Below, in pieces: positions 43,517-47,966 of a stretch of DNA of 47,966 bases. Below the pieces are notes generated by a model. The model was not told the DNA's origin. It saw only the letters and a program-made list of their open reading frames with translations, and ran no database searches. A program made the position numbers and the translations under genes. Location of the stretch: NCBI GenBank assembly GCA_934394515.1, contig CAKRRU010000003.1, positions 1 to 47,966 on the forward strand, written 5' to 3'. Position 1 is the stretch's first letter. Each line of letters begins with the position of its first letter. This DNA comes from an uncultured Acetatifactor sp. Lineage in GTDB: Bacteria; Bacillota; Clostridia; Lachnospirales; Lachnospiraceae.

Positions 43517-45607
43517 CTATTTATTTAGGTTATTCTCTACATATTCCAGAATATAGAAGTTATCTTCCGGCATCTGGCAGCCTACGATGTACAGACCATT
43601 GTCGTCGGAGCAGCGGATGATGCGTCCTTCCAGTTCGTTATGATTTGGCAGTGCGAAATCCTGAATGGTGACAATGATCTCGGCATCTTTGCTCTGGGAG
43701 AAAATCTTGTCCGTAGCCAGGAAAGCGAAACCGTTGGCACTGATATTATCCATGGTAGCGGAGTATTCTTTATCAGAATTCTTGAACTTAATGGTACATA
43801 CATTATTGATGTCCATACGAGGGTATTTTCGACGATTGTTGATCCGGGGTCTGGTCGTAATCGTAATCTTAAAGGTATGCTCGCCGTCTGCAGGATCCGG
43901 AGTAACTGTTGCCTTGTCCCAACAATACAGAATATTTCCTGCGATGATCTGCAGTCTGCAGGGAGCCGTATCTTTTAATACCAGTTTCTTCTGACAGGAT
44001 ACCATCAGACCTTCAGGAATCTGTTGAACCAGTTCACCGAGATATTCGGTATCACCCTGTTCCGTCAATTGCAGTCCGATCTTCATACCGGGCTGAATAT
44101 CTTCGATTCCCATGAATCCGCCGATACCCAGATCGCACATCATGTTCTCCATGACATCTTCTATCGTGTTGATATTATCAGAGGTTTCCTGATATTTACT
44201 GAGCATACGTTCACTGGTCTGACTGGAGTGCGCGATACATCCGGTGATGGTCTCCACGATGTTGGATACTTGCTCCATATTGGATACCAGCTGGGTATTG
44301 GAATTTTCCACTTCCTTGATCGCGTTATCAACGACCTGGATATGGTTGCCAAGCTGTGCGGAATCGGTAGCAATCTGATTTACATTGTCACCGGTCTGCG
44401 TTACCTTTTCCAGAGTGATCTGGATCAGCTTCAGTGTTTCCCCAATCGAGGCGGTCATCTTGGCGGAAGTAGCATCCAGACGGGAGAGTGCTTCACGGAT
44501 CTGTCCCGAGGAAGCATGGGTCTCGGTACTTAAAGTACGGATCTGGTCTGCAACCACTGCGAAGCCCTTACCGGCTTCTCCGGCTCTGGCAGCCTCGATG
44601 GAAGCGTTCAGTGCCAACAGGTTTGTCTGGTTTGTGATCTTTTCGATCGTGCCGGTCTCCTGTTTTACCATATCGAATTCACGCTGAAAGTCTTTCAGGA
44701 CAATTTCCAGTTCTGTGGAAAGCTCTGACATTGTCGTAGCGGTGTTTACCAGACTCTTCAGATCCTTAGCACTGACGCTGGAATGAGATTCGGTCTTCTC
44801 TACCAGGGTTACCATTTCGCTGATCAGTGCAACCACGTTTTCTACCTGCGCACGGATATCGGAAGTCATCTGTGTGGAAGAAGTGGTTCGATCCTGCAGC
44901 ATGCTATTATTATCGGTCAATTCGTTCATGCCCAGCATGACGATATCGGAACCGTGTTTATTCTCGGATGCCAGTTCTCTGACAACGGTGATGCCATCCA
45001 GAATGATATTACTGGAAGTCTTGACCTGCTCTACGGTGGTTACGACTCTGTGAAGATCTGCCTTAATACTGTCGGTCATGGCACCATCGGATTCATTCAG
45101 GTGACGGATGGACATTACGTAGCAGATGTAGCAGAGGATAATACAGGACAATTGCAGCTGATAATTTTTCATATCGGTAGCACTGTTAAAGCCCAGCATA
45201 TAACGGTAAACGGCAGCACCGATAATAATCGCTGAATTGGCAATGCCACAGTTGATCATAAATTTCTGGTTCTTATACAGTACCAGCAGGCTTGTCACCG
45301 GCAGAATATAAGTGAAAGCGATCGGAGATGCGGTGGTACAGATGACAAAGGTATAAAAAATGCCGTAACCGATGACCAGGTCATGTCGGTACAATTCGGT
45401 AGCCCATCCTTTTGTGCGCAGCAGGATCTCGCCAAAGAGCAGCGGCAGCCAGCACAATATCAGGAAAATGATATAGGAAGTGGTGGGATATAATCCGCCC
45501 GCGGCATCGGAACCATAGTTGGCGCTCAACAAAACCGCAAAAACGATCCAGATTTTACGGGCTCTGCGATTGGCCTTTTCTTTAAAGACATTTTCATCAT
45601 ATGTCAT
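43517..45607 (-). CDS. Methyl-accepting chemoreceptor fused to a YcgR-like PilZ (c-di-GMP) module
   Basis: 696 residues; the start [11 protein letters not shown] has AGGAGG 8 bases upstream. Residues ~20-180 contain about six hydrophobic segments in place of a periplasmic ligand domain. The cytoplasmic signalling domain (about 190-490) has the hairpin tip [18 protein letters not shown] and [15 protein letters not shown]. The last ~190 residues are a YcgR pair: a flagellar-brake N-domain ([11 protein letters not shown]), then PilZ with the c-di-GMP motif RRKYPR and, ~30 residues later, [11 protein letters not shown]. YcgR proteins slow the flagellar motor when c-di-GMP is bound. Fusing this to a receptor would couple c-di-GMP to CheA signalling or place a brake at the array. 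The ATGA start overlap with the esterase upstream implies translational coupling. Confidence 0.9.
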   Translation of the reverse strand: MTYDENVFKEKANRRARKIWIVFAVLLSANYGSDAAGGLYPTTSYIIFLILCWLPLLFGEILLRTKGWATELYRHDLVIGYGIFYTFVICTTASPIAFTYILPVTSLLVLYKNQKFMINCGIANSAIIIGAAVYRYMLGFNSATDMKNYQLQLSCIILCYICYVMSIRHLNESDGAMTDSIKADLHRVVTTVEQVKTSSNIILDGITVVRELASENKHGSDIVMLGMNELTDNNSMLQDRTTSSTQMTSDIRAQVENVVALISEMVTLVEKTESHSSVSAKDLKSLVNTATTMSELSTELEIVLKDFQREFDMVKQETGTIEKITNQTNLLALNASIEAARAGEAGKGFAVVADQIRTLSTETHASSGQIREALSRLDATSAKMTASIGETLKLIQITLEKVTQTGDNVNQIATDSAQLGNHIQVVDNAIKEVENSNTQLVSNMEQVSNIVETITGCIAHSSQTSERMLSKYQETSDNINTIEDVMENMMCDLGIGGFMGIEDIQPGMKIGLQLTEQGDTEYLGELVQQIPEGLMVSCQKKLVLKDTAPCRLQIIAGNILYCWDKATVTPDPADGEHTFKITITTRPRINNRRKYPRMDINNVCTIKFKNSDKEYSATMDNISANGFAFLATDKIFSQSKDAEIIVTIQDFALPNHNELEGRIIRCSDDNGLYIVGCQMPEDNFYILEYVENNLNK

Positions 45608-46524
45608 TGCACATTTCCTCCTTCGCAAGCATCTTCGGTATGTTTAAAAAAGTGGATGAGTTCGTGGATAACTTCTTTACTTTCCGGAAGGTCCGGGTAA
45701 AAAACGCTGAATGCGTGGGTCAGCCGGGGATCCTTCGGGAAGTTGATCAGCTTATGAGGCATTTGATGTCTTGCCAAAGCTTTCTCAAAATCCAGTGTAT
45801 ACTTCTGTAAATTATCATTCTCACTGGTGATCAGAAGGCTCGGTGGGAGACTTTCCACGATGTCCTTATGCTCCGGTGAAATATATGGGGCATAGGAGCT
45901 CTTTTTATAACGTTTACCGTAAAGGTATCTGGGAAGAAAAATTCCAATCTCATCAAAGCGGTTCGTGTAGAACATTCCGCTGATCAGGCCCAAAGCCCGG
46001 ATCGGCAGATTCGAAGGTGTGATACCGGCTGCTTTTGCCAAAGTCTTGTTTTTCTGCATGGCCGCACCATAGGTCAACAGGCAGGCACCGCCGCTGTCGC
46101 CGCAGGCATACACCTGAGAGAGGTCACCGCCGTATTCCGCCAGATGCTCTTTGATATAGTCAAGCGCCAGATGCAGATCCGCCAACTGATCATAAAAAAG
46201 GCAATCCGGCACCAGACGATATTCTACACTGAACACGACATACCCGGCTTCACAGAGGGTAGCACAGAAAGGGCGGTTGAATTCCTTATTGCCCATGAGA
46301 AGGCCGCCACCGTGGAAGTTGATGATCACGGGAAGGACATCCTGCTCCTTTCCCTTCGGCCGGTAGACATCCAGACGATGCTCGGGAATATGCTTCTCAT
46401 CATAAAAAATATCTTCTGACAGCGTTACATCCCCAGGCAGAGGATATTCCCTGCTTCGGGAGACATTGCCCTGCTCGAACTCCGCACGCTGCTTATAAAA
46501 CATTTCACAGATAAAATTCTTCAT
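45604..46524 (-). CDS. Alpha/beta-hydrolase (HSL-like esterase/lipase)
   Basis: 306 residues. The ATG at [11 protein letters not shown] has AGGAG upstream. The oxyanion motif is [10 protein letters not shown], the nucleophile Ser sits in [10 protein letters not shown], the acid is probably Asp in SENDNL and the His is in LTHAF, giving an intact triad of the hormone-sensitive-lipase group. There is no signal peptide, so the enzyme is cytosolic; substrates would be small acyl esters, for example acetylated sugars. It is the first gene of an operon with the chemoreceptor (4-base overlap). Its upstream region abuts the left repeat of the invertible segment, so it could be expressed from the promoter inside that segment in the orientation shown. 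Confidence 0.88.
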   Translation of the reverse strand: MKNFICEMFYKQRAEFEQGNVSRSREYPLPGDVTLSEDIFYDEKHIPEHRLDVYRPKGKEQDVLPVIINFHGGGLLMGNKEFNRPFCATLCEAGYVVFSVEYRLVPDCLFYDQLADLHLALDYIKEHLAEYGGDLSQVYACGDSGGACLLTYGAAMQKNKTLAKAAGITPSNLPIRALGLISGMFYTNRFDEIGIFLPRYLYGKRYKKSSYAPYISPEHKDIVESLPPSLLITSENDNLQKYTLDFEKALARHQMPHKLINFPKDPRLTHAFSVFYPDLPESKEVIHELIHFFKHTEDACEGGNVQ

Positions 46525-46628
46525 TCGTACTCCTGATTCTGACTGTAACATGATGTAAATATTTGTCGAAAAAAGAGAAATGCAGTCCTTTATAGAATAC
46601 CACAGAAATAAAATGATTAAAATAGAAA

Positions 46629-46657
46629 ATGCAACATTCTGTTATGGAATGTTGCAT
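46629..46657 (+). repeat. Left inverted-repeat recombination site (also a terminator hairpin)
   Basis: ATGCAACATTC, a 7-base centre TGTTATG, then GAATGTTGCAT: two perfect 11-bp arms around an asymmetric centre, the standard architecture of tyrosine-recombinase crossover sites. It is the exact reverse complement of the right copy; identity extends to 33 bp with the flanking A/T run. T-runs lie on both sides, so it can also end transcripts leaving the segment leftward (TTTTCTATTTT follows) or entering it rightward (TTTTTTC). Confidence 0.88.
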
Positions 46658-46679
46658 TTTTTCTTGCCTTGCAATACAT

Positions 46680-46706
46680 ATTTCGGCAGCCGGAAGAAAA
46701 ACTTTA
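46680..46706 (-). promoter_or_regulatory. Sigma-28 (flagellar, FliA/SigD-type) promoter inside the invertible segment
   Basis: Read leftward: TAAAGTTT (46706-46699), 11 bases, GCCGAAAT (46687-46680). The sigma-28 consensus is TAAAGTTT-N11-GCCGATAA (SigD: TAAA-N14-16-GCCGATAT), so only one or two of 16 positions differ. Transcription would start near 46672 and cross the left repeat. After inversion it would lie at about 47376-47402, facing csrA and the flagellin gene. Confidence 0.75.
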
Positions 46707-46806
46707 GGGGTTCAGAAAAAAATTTTGAGCTTCTTTATAGCCTTTATACAATACGGTTTTATATTTTTCGAGCGTTTAATTTTGCGTTTTTCGAATAATA
46801 TATTTC

Positions 46807-47388
46807 TTAAAGCTGTACTTTCTTGAATACGGCATCTTTATCATCCTGCTCGATTCCCAGATAATGTTTTGTTACCTGAAAAGAAGAATGATTGTAGATT
46901 TCCATCAGCAACGCCGGGGGTGTTCCCATCTTCCATGCATGGTAGCCAAAAGTCTTCCGCAAGGAATGACATCTTACAACATCGTCGAGTCCGACCTCTT
47001 CCGCAGCCTTGCGGACGATGCGATAAGCCTGATACCTCGAAAGAGGCTGACCATCTATGCGGGGGCTGGGGAACAGATAGTCCTCCGGTGCGGTTCGGGA
47101 CTGCGTTTTTTGGTATTCTGCAAGAACTTTCTTTAATTCTTTATTGATGAAAATGCGGTTTTCCTTACCGGTCTTTTTTTCCGTGATCAAAATATGCGTG
47201 CGGAAACAATGCTGCCTGCTGCAATAGACATCATTCCAAGTGAAATGAAGAATATCGCTGATGCGGAGAGCTGTGTTGAGACCGATGCGGATCAGTGTGT
47301 AGTTGCGCTGATTAGGAGCCTCTGTACGGTAATAATCTTTGAATCTCTGGAGTAATTGCTCGTTGCGAATAGGTTGTGTTGTGCTCAT
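46807..47388 (-). CDS. Small tyrosine recombinase (FimB/RecV-type DNA invertase)
   Basis: 193 residues; the start MSTTQPIRNEQ has a perfect AAGGAGGT upstream. The catalytic set is complete: Arg in TALRISDIL, Lys in ITEKKTGKENRIF, His-x-x-Arg in CHSLRKTFGYH, His in NHSSFQVTKHYLG and the nucleophile Tyr in KHY. It lacks the N-terminal core-binding domain of phage integrases, and its length equals that of known invertases (FimB, FimE, RecV; about 195-200 residues). No phage or transposon genes accompany it. It lies between inverted palindromic sites, 37 bases from the right one and 150 from the left, so it probably inverts its own segment. Confidence 0.88.
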   Translation of the reverse strand: MSTTQPIRNEQLLQRFKDYYRTEAPNQRNYTLIRIGLNTALRISDILHFTWNDVYCSRQHCFRTHILITEKKTGKENRIFINKELKKVLAEYQKTQSRTAPEDYLFPSPRIDGQPLSRYQAYRIVRKAAEEVGLDDVVRCHSLRKTFGYHAWKMGTPPALLMEIYNHSSFQVTKHYLGIEQDDKDAVFKKVQL

Positions 47389-47424
47389 AGGTAACCTCCT
47401 TAAAAGAAATATGATGATAGAAAA

Positions 47425-47453
47425 ATGCAACATTCCATAACAGAATGTTGCAT
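47425..47453 (-). repeat. Right inverted-repeat recombination site
   Basis: ATGCAACATTC, centre CATAACA, GAATGTTGCAT: the same 29-bp site as on the left but in opposite orientation, as shown by the complementary 7-base centre. It lies in what would be the csrA leader after inversion. Reading toward csrA, the hairpin is followed by CAGTGAG, not a T-run, so it should not terminate transcripts in that direction. Confidence 0.88.
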
Positions 47454-47505
47454 CAGTGAGAAACAGCAGGCAAGGAAGGCTGAAGAAAACAAGGAGGTTG
47501 AAAAT

Positions 47506-47775
47506 ATGCTGCGTCTGACCGTTAGTCCGGAAGAATACCTGATGATTAATGACAATATCAAAATCGTATTCTTAGGAGGTACCAAGAACCATCTCCGTAT
47601 CATGATCGATGCACCGAAAGAGGTAAACATCGTGCGAAGCACGGTATTAGAAAACCGGATCACAGATCCGGAAGAGAGAGCCAAGCTTCCCAAATATTAT
47701 GCGGAAGAAGAGCATCCGGAGAAGTACCGCAAAAAATCCAACGTGATCATCACAAAGGGAAATGCGGACAAATAA
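47506..47775 (+). CDS. csrA: Carbon storage regulator CsrA
   Basis: 89 residues with AAGGAGG 7 bases upstream. The CsrA fold is clear: MLRLTVSPEEYLMINDNIKI, then LRIMIDAPKEVNIVRSTVLE, with the RNA-contacting Arg near residue 45 in the expected place. The C-terminal tail is ~25 residues longer than in gamma-proteobacteria. In Firmicutes CsrA binds the flagellin mRNA leader and blocks its translation, with FliW as antagonist. The gene directly precedes flagellin here; fliW is not in the window. Its start lies 52 bases past the right inverted repeat, so its transcription would depend on the switch. Confidence 0.93.
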   Translation: MLRLTVSPEEYLMINDNIKIVFLGGTKNHLRIMIDAPKEVNIVRSTVLENRITDPEERAKLPKYYAEEEHPEKYRKKSNVIITKGNADK

Positions 47776-47788
47776 TTTCATATGGTAA

Positions 47789-47845
47789 TAACCGGAGGAA
47801 GAGCGGCTCTGTCAGGGCCCGACAGGGAAGCTCCTACTCCGGTTA
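47789..47845 (+). promoter_or_regulatory. Large hairpin in the csrA-flagellin intergenic leader
   Basis: TAACCGGAG and CTCCGGTTA pair perfectly, enclosing a second stem CTGTC-AGGGCCC-GACAG and several GGA triplets. There is no T-run after it (TAAAAAC follows), so it is more likely an mRNA-stability or regulator-binding structure than a terminator. Confidence 0.6.
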
Positions 47846-47872
47846 CTATAAAAACTAACAACAAGTATCTGG

Positions 47873-47888
47873 GAGAAAAGGATTTCTC
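47873..47888 (+). promoter_or_regulatory. CsrA-binding hairpin 1 in the flagellin leader
   Basis: GAGAA-AAGGAT-TTCTC: a 5-bp stem with ARGGAT in the loop, matching the core of the CsrA consensus (RUACARGGAUGU, GGA in a loop). Confidence 0.65.
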
Positions 47889-47910
47889 AATAACAATACA
47901 GATACGCACA

Positions 47911-47933
47911 CTGCCGCAAAAGGAATTGGGCAG
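47911..47933 (+). promoter_or_regulatory. CsrA-binding hairpin 2 in the flagellin leader
   Basis: CTGCC-(GCAAAAGGAATTG)-GGCAG: a 5-bp stem with AGGA in the loop, only 8 bases before the AGGAGG ribosome site of the flagellin gene. CsrA bound here and at hairpin 1 could cover the ribosome site. Confidence 0.55.
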
Positions 47934-47955
47934 TAATACAAGGAGGTAAATTATT

Positions 47956-47966
47956 ATGGTAGTACA
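47956..47966 (+). CDS. fliC: Flagellin, first codons only
   Basis: An AGGAGG ribosome site at 47941 leads to ATG and the codons for MVVQ, where the window ends. Lachnospiraceae flagellins characteristically begin MVVQHN. Together with csrA upstream and the CsrA-type leader this makes flagellin very likely, though only three and a half codons are seen. Confidence 0.7.

Larger units (their letters stand above)
46629..47453. other. Putative invertible DNA segment (flagellar phase switch)
   Basis: Two 29-bp palindromic sites in opposite orientation bound a 767-bp segment that holds only a tyrosine recombinase gene and an outward-pointing sigma-28-type promoter. Left of it starts the esterase-chemoreceptor operon; right of it lies csrA and then flagellin. 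Recombination between the two sites would invert the segment and swing the promoter from leftward to rightward, to a point about 100 bases before csrA. Inversion itself is predicted, not observed. Confidence 0.75.

Noticed and set aside
46629..46657. The left palindrome as only a transcription terminator
   Set aside because: It does look like one, but the same 29-bp sequence recurs in inverted orientation on the other side of the recombinase, including the asymmetric centre, which plain terminators would not share.
46807..47388. Integrated phage or ICE marked by the recombinase gene
   Set aside because: No phage, relaxase or excisionase genes are nearby, the protein lacks the integrase N-terminal domains, and the flanking sites are inverted, not direct repeats. 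An invertase fits better.

Overview
The window looks like a chromosomal piece of a motile, low-to-medium GC Clostridia, most likely a gut Lachnospiraceae (Roseburia/Lachnospira-like). This is inferred from the strong AGGAGG-type ribosome sites, the csrA-flagellin pair whose flagellin begins MVVQ, the pectin and beta-glucan glycosidases with AraC regulators, the LytTR regulator, and the many Lachnospiraceae-type AAA/DUF4143 and AAA/PD-(D/E)XK genes. No rRNA, tRNA, CRISPR array or complete insertion sequence was seen.

Layout. (1) 1-5 kb: the end of a GH13 amylase, a two-repeat lipoprotein, and a hybrid histidine kinase that converges on a LytTR response regulator. (2) 5-20 kb: one long operon for a non-ribosomal peptide: membrane acyltransferase, MATE exporter fused to an RsbW-like ATPase, a 2994-residue three-module NRPS ending in a reductase (A-T-C-A-T-C-A-T-R), a STAS anti-anti-sigma protein, a decayed second RsbW-like ATPase, an Sfp-type PPTase, and a clostripain-family cysteine protease lipoprotein. 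The expected product is a tripeptide aldehyde or alcohol. Peptide aldehydes inhibit cysteine proteases, so the protease at the end of the operon may be a target, a sensor or an immunity factor. (3) 20-32 kb: two unrelated AAA+ ATPase genes with repeat-rich control regions, a fluoride riboswitch in front of a cation/proton antiporter, a YitT protein, a run of gene remnants (MATE, nitroreductase, ArsR, Sir2), and housekeeping or repair enzymes (DNA glycosylase, HAD phosphatase, ProX-like deacylase, LUD protein). (4) 31.5-43.4 kb: GH105 and GH3 glycosidases with AraC regulators, an ArsB/NhaD-type transporter paired with a cytidylate-kinase-like protein, an LCP cell-wall ligase and a CapA-like lipoprotein. 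(5) 43.5-48 kb: motility control.

The most striking object is at the right end. A small tyrosine recombinase gene lies between two inverted copies of a palindromic site (11-bp arms around an asymmetric 7-bp centre). The segment they bound also carries a near-consensus sigma-28 (flagellin-class) promoter. In the orientation shown, this promoter points left, away from csrA-flagellin. Inversion would aim it straight at csrA and the flagellin gene, whose leader carries two hairpins presenting AGGA in their loops (likely CsrA sites). This looks like a self-contained flagellar phase switch, analogous in logic to Salmonella Hin/fljBA but built with a tyrosine recombinase. On the other side of the switch lies an esterase operon with a chemoreceptor fused to a YcgR/PilZ flagellar-brake module.

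All family calls come from motif reading alone. Substrates of the NRPS, the inversion itself and all regulatory sites are predictions.
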